Of a stretch of DNA of 64,000 bases, positions 43,922 to 56,631 are shown one piece after another (the first letter of the stretch is position 1; each line of letters starts with the position of its first letter). Both the position numbers and the translations under genes were made by a program. Below the pieces are notes generated by a model. That model was not told where the DNA came from. It did no database searches and saw only the letters and a program-made list of their open reading frames with translations. Source of the DNA: Endothia cerciana (lineage: Eukaryota; Ascomycota; Sordariomycetes; Diaporthales; Cryphonectriaceae); assembly GCA_026119935.1 (NCBI GenBank), contig JALRMH010000043.1, positions 248,001 to 312,000 of the forward strand. Reading direction: 5' to 3'.

Positions 43922-45525
43922 GCCCGTGGGCCTGTACAGCTCGGACTGAGGGTCACTGGGGAGGCTCCTTGGGAGTTAAAGAGCCTACAAGATGGAGGGT
44001 GGAGAGACCAGTCTCCGCTGGGAGGATGGTTCCTCTGAAAACATGGGAGTGTGGTCAGAACGGCGCAGCGTTGGTCTTCGTGGGAAGGTGCCACAGGAGA
44101 TAAGAATGAGCTCAACACCGCCCTCGTATTCAGGCGAATGCCGTGGCCAGGATTAATCCAGGTTACGCTGCCGACCAGATGGGAGAAGGAAACGAACATG
44201 CGTTGGGGGGGGGGGGGGCAGGTCTAAGCAACAGAGCCTAGGTCCTTTGCCATAGACGGCCCAGGATTGATGACGGAGCACGGAAGCTGCAATTCTGCAT
44301 CCTGTCGTCTCCTAAATCCTTCGCCGCGCAAGGCACCCGCATCTGCCACCTGGGGCTCGACCATGGTTGAAGAGGACGCACCTCGTACAATACGCATGTC
44401 TCTCTGCTGCACATCTAACCTACGCCGTCCCTGTCGGCAGCGCCTGGGTCCTTCCCCGAGGCAAGCCCACGCCCGTAAGATGTACCCCAAGCCGTAAACC
44501 GCAAGGCGTCGCCTCTCAAGTCACCCACGGCTAAGCTGCTCTTCTCCGCCCCAGCCAGAGTCAGACCCTCGCCCCCCTCCCTGGTATATCTGGCTCAGAC
44601 GCCCCGGAACAGCCGCGTCTCCGGCCATGCATTCCTCGGCCTGAATATCGTCGCCTGGTGGGAAAGAGAAGCCACCACACTTTCGGGGGGGGGGGGGAGG
44701 CGCGACGCACCAGCAAGGGGGGAACCGGGGCCGGAAGAAGGAGATTCCCCAACGTCGTCGGCCCTCTCGAGCCATCCGGCCCGCCTCAGTGTCAGTCGCG
44801 CTGTCGGGCGGTCAAGTCTGTCAGCGTGGTGTTCAGTAATATCCCCGCTGCTTTGACATCTGTCGCTGCCAGTGGGCCTCGTTTAGATCAACGATAAGAT
44901 CCCTCGAGGGACGGGGGCGCACAAGGTGAAGGTAGAATTGATCTTAATTCTGAAGCGTATGGAGACCGTACAAGAGGCTGTTCTCGTGGAATATATACAA
45001 TAGGACATGCAGGATCATCTGTGGCCGTGGCCGTCGAAACCGGTCGGGCAGGCTAGCTTAATTACAAACACAATAACGCAAAACGCCACTGCTCAGGAGG
45101 TTATGGCCCCTGGCCGCCTTCTTCTTTTTGCTACTCCGGACCTCCCCCTCCGTCGAGCCCCAGATAGGCGACACCTGCCACCCATTCTTGGCAAACGCAA
45201 CGCAAAGTCGTCAAAGACGCAAGTGTCTGAGGACAGGACTTCGGCTACAAGAGCCTAAGTCGACCCGTCCTGAGCCCCGGCGGTTGGGCTGCCGGGTAGA
45301 CGGGTCGTGGAAACCCTTCGTCCCTGTCGATCCATTCCCAGCGAGGCTAAAGGCGCAGTCCAGCCCTGGAGATCAGCGTTCATCATCTGTAAAGCCCAAT
45401 TGCCAGAACTCCACACCAATGCACGCCAAAATAAAGGTTGTCGACGGGGTGATCTTCCCGCTCCTGACGTTATATGAAAATGCCGCAGGCGTGAATGATG
45501 GGCGCCGAAGACAATAGGAGGTCGA
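43922..45525. other. gene-free stretch
   Basis: About 1.6 kb between the Nudix gene and the small conserved protein gene. It contains G runs at 44205-44218 and 44687-44698. The short frames lack family signatures. Confidence 0.45.
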
Positions 45526-45921
45526 CTATCTCGCGCCGTCGAAGCTTGCCCTCTGTGTCCTCCAGTCCGGGGAGGGGGCGACCACCGCCCCGTTGGCGGA
45601 CGAGCCAAACCCGGGCATGGAGCTGAACCTGTGCATCTTCTTGCGTTCCTTGCTGGAGACGTCCGCCGTCGGAGAGCGCGTTGTGGCTGGGGCTATAGTG
45701 GACGGGGATGATGGGCTGTCGAAGGTAGAACCCCGGTAGTTGGAGGAGCCGCTGCTGTTGTATGAGGATCCTGTGGCGTTGGGCGTCTGGTAGATGTACT
45801 CGCCGTCGACGTAGATTGCGTTGGAGACGAAGGTGGACCGCCTGTCGCGGTGACGAGTGTAGCGCCGCTCGAGGCGGAACAGCTCGATCTTGGACTGGAT
45901 GCGCTCGAAGATGCCCGGCAT
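45526..45921 (-). CDS. small conserved fungal protein, unknown function
   Basis: A 131-residue protein starting MPGIFERIQSKIELFRLERR. The ATG at 45921 is chosen because similar small fungal proteins begin there; the frame is open further upstream with low-complexity Pro-rich sequence. The N-terminal third is charged and helical, then comes FVSNAIYVDGEYIYQTP. The rest is Ser/Thr/Pro-rich and probably disordered, with possible phosphorylation sites (SSKERKKMHRFSSMPG). No signal peptide or membrane span. Conservation is recalled from Sordariomycete genomes, not tested. Role unknown. Confidence 0.65.
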   Translation of the reverse strand: MPGIFERIQSKIELFRLERRYTRHRDRRSTFVSNAIYVDGEYIYQTPNATGSSYNSSGSSNYRGSTFDSPSSPSTIAPATTRSPTADVSSKERKKMHRFSSMPGFGSSANGAVVAPSPDWRTQRASFDGAR

Positions 45922-46932
45922 GATGACGGCGCGAGGTGAGACAGGCTGCGGTTGGTAGAACAGCGTCGGCGGGTTCGTCGGGTGGCGTTGGGCGGGGAGG
46001 GGAGGAGCAGATGTCGTGCGACCTGATTCCTGTCTGGGGGGGGGGGGCAGATACAAGCGTCCTTGTGCGGTACTGGGCCCTTCTCAGACTTGTCGACCTC
46101 AAATCTTCGAAACCTAGCAGTTCTTTGTGATCTTCAGGTTCTGGCCTCCTCCGTCTCCTGTTTTGATCGTGATTTGGTGGTCGCGAGACTTCGTATTCGA
46201 ATGATTCCTGTTTTTCTTTGGCTGGTTGTATTTCCGTAACCGAGGTGGAGTCTCGAGTGGACTCAGTCCGGGCTGCCGAGCTCCGTCAATCTCTTGCGTG
46301 ACGAAAGCGGCGGGATCCGAGCTGGACTTACTCAGGGCGATAGGGGAGGGAGTGACTTGAGGTGAGAGACAACAGAAGGTTAAAGGAGATCAATTATTGA
46401 TAGTGGCTGGTGGGATGGTCGTGGGGAGGGAGGGTGAGAGAGGAGGCGGGGGGGGGGGGGGTTTCTATAGGGAGAGAGGACCAGGCGACAGGTGGTGGTG
46501 GACCTGGGCAGGTAAGAAGGGGTTGCCAGGGAGGTGCTGTGGGCTGTGGGTTATGGGGAGGATCGAGATGTCTTCCGTATAAACCTGACTGGGCACAGGA
46601 TCTGAAGAGGGCCGACTGCTCCGCGTGGCTGCTACGAGTCGTGATCGTAGGGACCGAACACAGGAGGACAGACACGAGAGGGCAGAACAGAGGGGACCAA
46701 TTTGGCCGTGCGCAATCTCAAGACTGCCCCGCCCCTGCCGCTCTGCCCTGGCCCATCCCTGTCCGGGCCTTTCCTGCTGTAGAGCGACACTAGCCCCTGA
46801 AAAGGCAGCGGGTGGGACCCCTAGGCCCACTAGTGTGGTCTGCACGACCCCGAGGCGACATGGGAGATCGACATAGTACTTACCCGAGCCTGTCAAGATA
46901 CGGAAAGTGCTTTTAACCCACGCACATGGCAA

Positions 46933-46977
46933 GTGACGCAGGACGCAGTGACGCAGGACGCAGTGACGCAGGACGCA
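46933..46977 (+). repeat. 15-bp tandem repeat, three copies
   Basis: Three exact copies of GTGACGCAGGACGCA in non-coding DNA. Confidence 0.97.
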
Positions 46978-49900
46978 GGGGCATCAATGCTTCCAAGAGG
47001 GGGAAGGGGGGAGGGACCTCCTCGCAAGAGCCGAGGCGGCACGTACGATAAGCACCATGGCATATCAACCTGATTTGGCGTTGCAACCTCAGTCCCCAGA
47101 TCTTGCATGCATGGCGAAACGTGGCTGTGAGCCTCAAGACTGCTACGCCGGCCTGCAACCGCACCAGACACACCACGGGCGTTACAAAGCCCCAATCAGC
47201 CGCGCCGCTCGTCGACTCTACTCACGGCAGCGATTCTTCAGGTCTCTCTATGCTTCACACGCCGGTGCCGAGATACTGGCTGACACGACAGGGCGCTCAC
47301 CACCGAGGCTTCTCGATCGACGCCTCGCACTGGGTCGTTCCGAGCAGCCGGCTCGATATCACCTGTGTAGACCAACCAGGCTCTAGACCATATTCCTCGG
47401 TACTCCTGCGTGCCGTGCGACGATCATCTCGTTGCAGCCACCGTCCGGTCTGATGTGGTGAGATCATCCGCGCTGTGACGGGCAAGACACCATGCTGGCG
47501 ACGCCTCACTGACCGGATGGCTCCTTGGACCGTGAGCGCGCCCCCCTCGCCAGCAGACCGGGCTGAAGGGGTCCCAACGGCTCGACAGGGAACATGGCGG
47601 CGGCCGTACCGCCCAAGTCCGTCCGGCCGGATCATGCAGAGGTTTCAGAGAGGCCCAAGCTAGCACATTGAAGCATTGGCCACCCTGCGCGAGCTTGCTC
47701 GTGCGGGGGACCTCTTCGTCGCGACCCATTGGTTCGATCGTCGTTTCGGCGTCGACAAGGACTCCGGACGACCCGCCGCTCGTCACTGCGACCGGACCTG
47801 CCGTATGCCAGATAAGCGAGACAGCAGCCCGACGCCCCGTGCTTCCGCCTCGTTTCTCGAGCATGGACCTTTTCCTGCTCGGTGGTCATGCCTGGACCAC
47901 GTCCCCACCGATGTCAGTACGGAACAGCCTTGTCAAGCTGCATCATGGGAGGCGCCTCCTGGCGAACTAGGACATCTCCTACAAGATGCTGTGCAGCGAG
48001 ACGGGGTAAGGGAAGACCGGCCGAGAATGACACCCGACGCCTAGGCCACTGGCTCGACCCTCCTACCGAGACCTGCTGCATGTGCGCAGCTCGGTTCTCG
48101 GCCGCTTGGATTCATCGAATGTCGAGGACGCTGCAGATGATCGTCTGGTGTCCATATGTGAAGATCAAAGACCATGTGCAATTATGGATAGACACCTAGA
48201 TACGTCCTGGGACGCAACTTCATCAGACCGGCACTGCTTCAACTGCCACGTGACGCCAGGCCCCTGCCGTGCCTCCCAAACCAAGTCTTCACTTGACGGC
48301 ACTTCTTTGTCCCGTACCTGGCGCTATGCCTGGGTCAGGCCGGCTGGATGTGATGCGTTCTCCTGCTATTGTGAATCGTCGCCGGGAAATCCCCTCCTCG
48401 AGGTGTCTCGTTCCACGTTTCCGCCCTCCCACGGCCCAAAAGCATGCGGGACGCTGCTTTCCATGCCGCGACCGGACAAGACTCTCTTCCCTGCCTGACG
48501 CCCGGCCAGGTGGGCAGCTTCTAGACCTCATCCCACTCACGCGGCCCACAGCGCTTTTCCAGGGCCTCGGTCTGACGTCCCCCTTGAGGTCTGGACTCTG
48601 GGGTGGATGCCACCAAGTCCTCATACGTGCCCGTGTAGGATCGCCCCGGGCGATGTGCAACGACGAGCACAAAAATCACGGGAGGCCCTGGCGTATAGCT
48701 ACCCCTACCCGGATACCCTCCAGCTGTCCGCGGTAGAGATCGCACCGGAAGGAACAGTGGCCGTGGAAACGCCCGATCTCGGGCCTCAGGCATCGCGGTC
48801 CGCGTGGCCGATGAAGGGCGGGCACCGGGGATGAAAGTGATCATCGCCCGTAGTGTCTCGAACCACGAGGGGTCTCCCCGCTTCCACAGCATGCACGCTA
48901 TGAACTCTTGGAGTTTTGCGGTGGTCAGGCTCGCGGTCTGCCTGCCAGCCCACCAACACTGGCGCAAGATGATTATCCTGCGTCTCGAGGGGGTCCTTTC
49001 GTGGATTTTGCGGCAGATTTAGGCCGTCGAAATAACAGAAAATGACGAAAGGGGCTGGCAGTCGCAGTAGGGGTGTAAGGGACAGCCCAGGGTACTTCCT
49101 CTTGCGCCTATCCTCGTCGTCTTCACGCTCTGTAATACAGCCCTTGTCCCTTTTGCAGCTCCTCATCAGACCCCGGAGGAGACAGGTCCCGGCCTTGGTC
49201 CTTCCAGTCACAAGCGCATCTGACGGGCCCCCCCCCCCCCGTGGCAGGTCTCTGTACGAGCCGGGAGCGCGCGTGTCGACATGGGCGTCTCTACGTGACT
49301 GGAGTGCGCGGCCGAACTCGAGCAGGGACAAGTGCGTTGAGTTGAAGGTATGGTCTGCGCAAGGTGCCGCCTCCTAAGCCACTGCTCCAGTCAGTGGCCG
49401 TCGTGTCCCTCGCTGCTGATGCGGCCCTTCGGACCAACGTCCATATGCCCTCCGGCCCTCATCTCGTGTGTTCCCGCGCTGAGAGAGGGTGCAGCGCCCC
49501 TTTATCCATGCCACAATATCGTGACCTCGACATCACCCCGGTGCCAGCACATCCCTCATGCTCCACCGACGGATGATCGATGGGGGTTTCGAACTGGCGC
49601 ATGGGACATGCAGGCCGCGGCCGTAAGGACCCTCGAGGGGCGGGCTGGGGTGGATGGCACCGGGTGTCGAGGAGAGCCGTCCCTGAGAACCGGAGTTGTG
49701 GACCTGCTGAGGCTTGGTTCAAAAAGAGAAGAGACCCAAACGCCGAGACACGGGCCTCGGACGGGGGCATTGGGGTCCAAGCCTACCTAATCCCGTCGCC
49801 AAATATACAAAAGATATCCTAGGTCTCATCCCTCTAGCTGTATAAAACTGGGTATGAATGCACCGACGGTAATTAAGGGAGGTATGCAGACGCTTGGACT

Positions 49901-50660
49901 CCTGCACGCACACCCGTCCGTCCCTTCCGATTCAGAGAATTACGGAAACGGATTCGGATTCCAGGAACCCATATCTAATCAATCGTTCGTCTGGATCAGG
50001 TATACCGCGGACGGTATCTTGACCGAGGGTTGTTTTGTCGACGATATCCGTGATCGCATCGTTAGGTGTGGTCGTCGTCGTCCCCGCGAGGAGGGTGACG
50101 CCTTCGCAGGTTCGGGCGCGGAGCTCGTCGAGCCTTCAACTGCAGAGGCGTGGAACGTACCGGGCTATCCGAGTAGTGAAGGGCCTGAATGAGAAGGTGA
50201 CACACATACGTGTGATGTCCAACCCCGTCCTCATACTCTTCAGGAAAAACTAACACCATGGGCTATTCACCGTCCGTTATGGTCGTGGCGCGGCCGGATG
50301 CGCTGGAGGAGCAGTACGGGCGCCGTAGTAACCCGCGCACCCGTCCTTCTCGATAAAGTGTGCGGCGGCGGCATCGTTGGGCCCCCCACAAGGACTGGCT
50401 TGTGGGTGGTGTGGCCGAGCGGAGGGCGGCCTTCTGCATAGGTGGTCATAGCTGCTGGTGGACTGCGCATACGGCGACCTATCGCGAGGGACGAGGTGGG
50501 TGATCAGGAATGTCTCGTATGACGAGGCGCGAGGCCAACCAGACATGCAAGAAGAGCAAACCATGGACGACACGACAGCAATGGCCTGGGTTCGCCAGTA
50601 GGACCCAGGGAACGGTGTTGAGGTTTGGTGTTTGATGAGGCTCACGGTCGCTCCTCAAAC

Positions 50661-51734
50661 CTAGCGAGGCTGTCCCCCAGCGGCAAGCCGCTTCCCTTCG
50701 CTACGCTGAATGCTGATATTGCCAGCAGTAACCATGCGCATGAGCGTGCAGCCCAGGGGGGGCCTCTCGCACATCTGGACAGTCCCGGCAGAACTCTCAT
50801 GCTCGACAAGACTAAGAATAGTCGACATAGCCTCCCACGCGGAGACGATACAAGAGCCATACGCCGCGGAATGGTCTGCCTAAGCCACATGATGTCCTTT
50901 AAGGGAGCCAGCCCAAGATGCCGCCGGCCGGAGGACCCCTTGGAGGCGGTACCGCCTTCGAAGGGCGTCTTTATAGAGCTCCCTGTCCCGTCGCAGGGTT
51001 ACGAGCGTGTATCAGGTCTTAGTGATCATCAAGAGAACGAGGAAGGCACTCCGGGAAGCCCATCAGGTCCACGGCCGCAGCGAATTATCCTTGGGGATCG
51101 CGAAATCGTGGCCGACGAATAGCCAGGGGATGACTCGCCGGTCAGCTTGTCGGGCCTGGATCCAGGGAGGTATGCCCGCCTTGTGTGCGTGAGACCATCT
51201 CACCCGCCTACGGCCTGTGATCCCGCCAGTGGTGCGACTTCCCTCCCCCCCCCCCCTTCCCCACCGGCGACTTGAGCGGGTCCGTAGTGGTCGTCGGATC
51301 CATGGCCGGGTGGGATCTACGGCAACGCGCTGGCGATGAGCGCCTTGCTCTGTCCTCCCTGTGGAGGCTACACCAGTAGATGAAGAGTTAGTGGTAGCTT
51401 AGACTGTCTCGTGTTGCAGTGCAGATAGGCTGAAGCGTATAGGGCCCTGCAGGGCGAGGAATCTCGTCCGCGCAGGCCATGTAGACGTAGAGGTGTAATG
51501 GCCGACGGAGGACCAAACTATGACTTGCCATGTGAGGAACCGCTCGAGGGGGTTGCTGCCATGCTCGCTGCTACCGCCGCCGCCACTCGATGATGAGCCG
51601 CCCTCACCGCCACTGCTTGAGGAGGTGCTGCTGGTGCTATTGAGAGCACCAGCTGAGGCGTTACAGAAGGTGTCTGGTCTAGCACAGCCAGAACCGTGAC
51701 GGAAGCGGTTTGCCGCTGGGGGGACAGGCCCTAG
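50661..51734. repeat. inverted repeat pair, arms ~34 bp, ~1 kb apart
   Basis: The arm at 50661-50695, read on the minus strand, begins GGAAGCGGCTTGCCGCTGGG. The arm at 51701-51734 begins GGAAGCGGTTTGCCGCTGGG on the plus strand. About 31 of 35 positions agree, with one single-base indel. No terminal target duplication or transposase was found. Confidence 0.7.
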
Positions 51735-54000
51735 CCAGGCGCTCTGAACTGTCCGCCTACATGCAAACTAGTTCTCGTGTGTGAACTGGTCAGCCCTCGA
51801 AGTACCCAGTTGCCGCACGGTGAAGAACTGCCCTCAAAAGTTGAACGGAAGGAGGATGAGGGGATGATTGCTACGTGTTCTCGCTACAGCCTTCCCGGAC
51901 CATATTCCTCCAGCGGCATCGAGACGCTCCTGTCACAGCGCCTCGCTGTGTTGATCCCTTGGCAGTCTCACCCGCTCAGGTACGGTATGCCTTCTTCGAA
52001 GTCCCACAGCCCCCGGCTAATGAAACGGGTTGAGCGCTCAGACACTGTTCTGGTGACCCGAGGCCCGCTGTGCGCTGTTCCGTGAGCCCCCAAAAGAGGT
52101 AAAATAGGACACCGTGCAGGCAGGATATGGCCGCTCGCATAGCCCAAGAGCTGCGCGGACGATCCAGTAGCAGTAGGCGGCCTGACCTCGCGGCCCTGCC
52201 CTTCCAGTGTCTCGATGGGCATCGTGAGCAGGGGGTCTGCCGGCGGAGCTGGCCTGATGCTGCGACGTCTTATTGAGATCGATCCAGCAAGATCTCGTCT
52301 CTGCGATCTGGCCCTCAACATCGTGTCCCGTCCAGTGGGGCCTCAGCAACCGCCCTGGCAAGACGAAGCGGGTGGTTCGAGCCACCGCCCCGCCGCCTCG
52401 GAATCGCTCTTATCATCTCCCGAACCCGTGAAACATCAGCTTCTGGAGCCTGCCACTCGATCCAGGCGATCTGCCACGGTCGACCTGCTGTATTATCGTC
52501 AAGACGGCGGGGGACCGGCGAGGGCACCGCTCGGCAGTCCGAGAATGCCTCCCTAGTTTGTTCCCCGAGTAAGCAATCAGTCATCACAGCCTGAGCGAGA
52601 AGGGCAGCTCTAGGGGCACGGTGTGGAATTTTTTGAACAGCGTGAACCCCAACTTTCACAGGGCCGCTGCCCGTCGCCAGAGCATTTCCAGATCGACAGG
52701 GCGTGAGGGATATAATGCCGCGAGGCAAAAGATGAGAACGACAATCCCGTTCCGTCGCCTGGGACCATGGAGAGTTGAGCGTTACCGCCGGTCGGTCACA
52801 GCCGGAGACCGGAATCCCTGACGGGTGTGATACGGTAATCCAATTATGGGATACTTTTTGGTTGGTGGTAGCGAACCAGCATCACCCATCTCACCCACGA
52901 CGCCACCGGTCGGTTGTCCATGAACGGCAGGTAAGTATCTCGTCTAGTAGCATCCGTCCCGCGACGAGTTGCGCCGTCGAAGCCACCACGTACTGTGTAA
53001 GGCAAACCCTTGCCTGGCGTCGCGGCCGTGTAGGCGGTATGTGTGTGTCGACGGGACCAAGCTTCTCTGCTCTGGGGGCCGGCCATGATTCGCGGAGAGA
53101 ACCGTGGGGGGCCTGCAGCCTCGTGGTGTCCTGGCTCCGGTGTGTTCCTGGTGGTTCTAGGCCTTTAGGCGTCCCTGTAGCGCAGGGTGAGGCGGTCTCT
53201 ACCCAGGTAGGTCCTTGTTGGGGTTTTTTCCCGGTGATCAGTGCGGCTTTTTGGGCTGGCCGGGCAGGGCGGAGTCTCGATACGATCAACGACGTTTCAG
53301 GGAAGGTCGATCGTCCCGATGATTGGGCCGCAATGCAGAACCGATTTGAGGACGTCGTCGGGAAGTGGGAAGAATCGAACCACTTTGAAGGGCGGCGGCA
53401 GAACAAAACCCGCCCACCCCCCCCTCCCCCCTGATGATCAGATAAGATTGATAAGATGTGACTGCTCGGACGTTTGCAGGTGTGGGTCGCATTTAGCATG
53501 CGGATGCTTGCGACGTACCGGTACATACCTGTTTTCAGTCCCAGCCTTGGAACGTACCACCGTGAGTCGAGGAGACAGACGGCCCCCTCGGCGATACTGC
53601 GGTGTTTCCCATGACAGGCCCACAAGCCACACCATCGAGGTCGTACTATGGTACTATGGTAGGTATTTTCTTTTTGGCATGCGCAGTACTGCATTAACCA
53701 CCCGCCTCCCCTTGGGTCTCACGTGTAGATAGGGTGTGGGTGATCGGCCCTCCACAGGAGATGTTCACCCACCAGGCAGCTGATTCAGGTGGCCGGTAGT
53801 TATCTTTTGGACCACGCCGGAGCCCTTCAGCCAGAGGACTCTTGTGCAGGGCGAAGGGAAGTGGCGAACTTTCCTGCCTGATCATTATTGCCGCTTGGAC
53901 AGGTCGTGTGGCCACAGAGTACTATACGTATGGACCCGCACACACAGTCTCCGGTGTTGTGGATCTTCGTCTCAGGCATCGGGTTGAGCACACCAGCCCG

Positions 54001-54015
54001 CCCCCCCCCCCCCCC
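54001..54015. repeat. long C homopolymer
   Basis: About 15 consecutive C in the gene-free region before the ferroxidase 3' end. Confidence 0.9.
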
Positions 54016-54662
54016 GCCTGGGACGCTAGCGGGAACTTGGAAAGCTTAGCAGAAAGCTCAACACGATGGTGAGCTGTGACCCTCCTCGCAAAGGTGGGAG
54101 ATATCTGCATAGAAACGTGTGGGGGCTGACCTTTCTCGCATGTTGGTGCTGGTTAAGCACTGTCAAGCACGCCTGTCTGCCGCGTGACGGCCGACATACG
54201 GACTTATACTGAGCCGGACCACACACTTTCCATCCCTCCTGCCGATATACATAGTACACTGCCCACGGCGCAGTGTTAACCATTGGGTAACCTAAAAGGG
54301 ACTTGGCAGATAGGTATTGCTTTTGTACCATAGGTATAAGCAGATGAGCTTGTTAAATGCAAAATTGTGGTGCTGTGGTATCTAGGCAATTGGTATCTGA
54401 ATTACGCCCCCCTTCTCTTGTTATTCCTTTTTCCCTCAGAGAGATTTGTTCATTTGACTGTCTCCCGCGGAGGGCACCCGTGCCCAAAGACCGTGATCAA
54501 TGCGAGGTCGTGCTGATTGGGTTGGTGTATTGGGTCGCGTCCGCACGGGGCAGTAAGTTCACAGGGCGCCTGGAGTGCCGATAGGGGCAGCACCGTACCT
54601 GGAAAGATGAACCGGGTTAGCAGTGTGCATTGGTAAGGAGCACTTCCAGACCTGACGACGTC

Positions 54663-56631
54663 CTACCATGCAATTGTCGATATCCCCAGGATGCCCGCCA
54701 CACAGCTGAAGACGAGAGCCACGTAGCCCTTGGCCGTGAAGCCGGAGGGCAAAAAGTGCAGCATCCTAGGCTCGCCGGTAAGGTCCAGCCAGTCCTCCGT
54801 ATTGCCCGCGGCGTTGCCGGTCGTGGCGACGCCGTCGGCCGCGCACAGGTCCAGGAAGCCCTGGGGGACGGCCATCCGCTCCTGGAGGACGGCGGGCGCC
54901 TCGACCATGGTGGCCGCCAGGCCCGAGTCCATGTGCCACTCGATGTGGCAGTGGAAGAGCCAGACGCCGGGGTTGTCGGCGCGGAAGCGGATGACGAAGT
55001 TGCTCATGGGCTGGACGATCAGGGTGTCGCGGCGCATGGGCGACGCGGGGGCGGCGTCTGTCGCGTCCGAGTACGTGCCGTTCCAGTGCATCGCGTCCTC
55101 CTCGCTGCGCGAGATCACCTGGAAGACGTGGCCGTGCAGGTGGAAGGGGTGCCTGCCCGTGTCATCGTTGTTGAGGACGATCTCGATGACCTGGTTGTGT
55201 CCGAGGACGAAGGGGTTGGTCCACCTGCCGTAGATAGCCGCGTTGTCGACGTACTCCGAAGGTGCAGAGAGCACGCTGAAGAGGGAGGGGACCTTGGGGG
55301 TGGTGTAGGAGATGTCGTTGAAGAAGGCGCTGGAAAGAGCCGGCGGTCAGGCCCCATGGCTCGAACATGCACGGGGACGGAGGACTTACTAGTTGGCACC
55401 ATCCTCGAGGTTGTTCATGGTCAGATCCAGCGTTATGGTGTAGTCCGGCGTTCCTAGGGGCCCTTCGCCGTCTGACGGGACGAGATCGTAGTCGTCGTAT
55501 GGGTCTAGGCTGGCCACATCCGGCATCGCGGGGAGGTCTGCCGACTCGTCGTAGACCAGCCAGCCTGTGACGTTCCAGTCCAGCGTGGACGGGATTGTGT
55601 CGAAGAGGGTAGTGTCCATGCTCCCCATCATAGGGTAGTTCGTACTTGTGTCGTTCTTCATGGTGACGAGGACGGTGTACCGCTGACCGGTCCCGAGGTA
55701 GATCATGCTTGCCTCCGCGGCGTCGGTCCAGACCCCGTCGACCTCGACGATCTCCATGGTGTGGTTCTGGATCCAGAAGTAGTGAGAGGCGAAAGCTCCG
55801 ACATTGGCAAGGTGACTAGCACCACTCAGCAACTTTGTCCAGGATATTGGAGGGGCCCGGTATCGCCCCCCGGGGGGCGGGGGGAGGGGGGGAGGGGGGG
55901 GGGGAAGAAGCGACCCACAGCATGTAGGTCTTGCCGGGCTCGACAGACATCGTGAAGTTGCTCGTATCGTTCATCAAGGCAGACTTCGGCACAGGCTCTG
56001 CGCCAGTAGGGTTCTTGTATGAGATGAAGCCTTTCAGCAACGTGGGGAACAGGTCATGATACCAGTCGGAAAGCGTGATCACGCGCTGCTCGTCATATTG
56101 GCCGGCGTATGGGCTGTCGGGGTCCTGGATAAGGAGCGCCTGCCGGATGCCATCTGGGTATTGTCCTCTTGTGTGTGAGTGATACCAGTAGGTGCCGGTC
56201 TGGTTCAACTTCTCTGGTGGTCAGCTCCTGATACACGCCCTTGCGAGGCAGGCTCCTTTGGCGCCTGTTGTACTTACCGTGAAGTTGTAGACGACCGAGC
56301 CCCCAGTTGGGATCTCGCACTGGGTGGCTCCTGGCGGCCCATCTGCGTAGTTGGTGCCATTCTGAAAGATGCCATGCCAGTGTATAGACGTAGTCTGGTT
56401 GCCAAGCCCGTTGGTGATGTTGGCCACAATGGTATCGCCTTTGGTGGCGTTGATGACGGGCAGAGGCCAGACACCGTTGACACCTATGACGGGCCTCAAA
56501 GCCAGGCCATCGGGGTTGGCGTACACCCATGTGATGTTGTAATCAAGGTTGATGGTCTCGCCGGCGGCCGGCAGCGAGAAGGCTGCCAGCCAGGCTATGG
56601 CCGCAGAGAACATGTTGGGTGAAGGCGCCAT
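54663..56631 (-). CDS. Fet3-type multicopper ferroxidase
   Basis: Cell-surface multicopper oxidase that oxidises Fe(II) for uptake by the Ftr1 permease. It has 579 residues from exons 56631-56278, 56211-55919, 55815-55390 and 55329-54663. A signal peptide (AAIAWLAAFSLPAAG) is followed by three cupredoxin domains with copper motifs HWHG, YWYHSHT, HPFHLHGH and HCHIEWH. A C-terminal anchor (YVALVFSCVAGILGISTIAW) follows, as in Fet3; the cytosolic tail is almost absent. The VEPGKTYM and NVGAFASHYFW regions are Fet3-like. Intron 2 (55816-55918) contains a long C-rich tract in the sense direction with a C6G6 palindrome. The gene is divergent from the Ftr1 gene, a standard reductive-iron-uptake pair. 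A laccase-like alternative is unlikely given the anchor and partner. Confidence 0.93.

Larger units (their letters stand above)
45922..54662. other. ~8.7-kb GC-rich gene desert
   Basis: No gene could be supported on either strand. High GC leaves many overlapping open frames of up to ~270 codons, such as 48786-49331 (-), 52775-53434 (+) and 52891-53694 (-). None shows a family motif or credible intron structure, and frames overlap heavily across strands. Contents noted: G runs (46036-46047, 46449-46460), a 15-bp tandem repeat (46933-46977), C runs (49230, 51246 and 54001-54015), an inverted repeat pair (50661-50695 and 51701-51734) and a Ser/Gly-coding-like patch on the minus strand at about 51555-51665. 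No tRNA or rRNA was seen. Confidence 0.5.

Noticed and set aside
42964..44103. 379-codon + frame overlapping the Nudix gene
   Set aside because: Shifted frame of the Nudix coding region, dominated by Arg/His/Pro runs, with no Nudix box.
48786..49331. 181-codon minus frame in the desert
   Set aside because: No domain, signal or intron support, and codon use does not resemble the confirmed genes.
53340..53400. tRNA-like T-arm on the minus strand (GGTTCGATTC)
   Set aside because: No matching acceptor, D or anticodon stems can be folded around it.
52775..53694. Two long frames (+ and -) in the gene desert
   Set aside because: They overlap each other on opposite strands, show no motif and end in poly-Pro from a C run; this is expected from GC content.
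54630..55457. 275-codon + frame opposite the ferroxidase last exons
   Set aside because: Antisense shadow of the copper-motif exons; the minus-strand frame has all the conserved residues.
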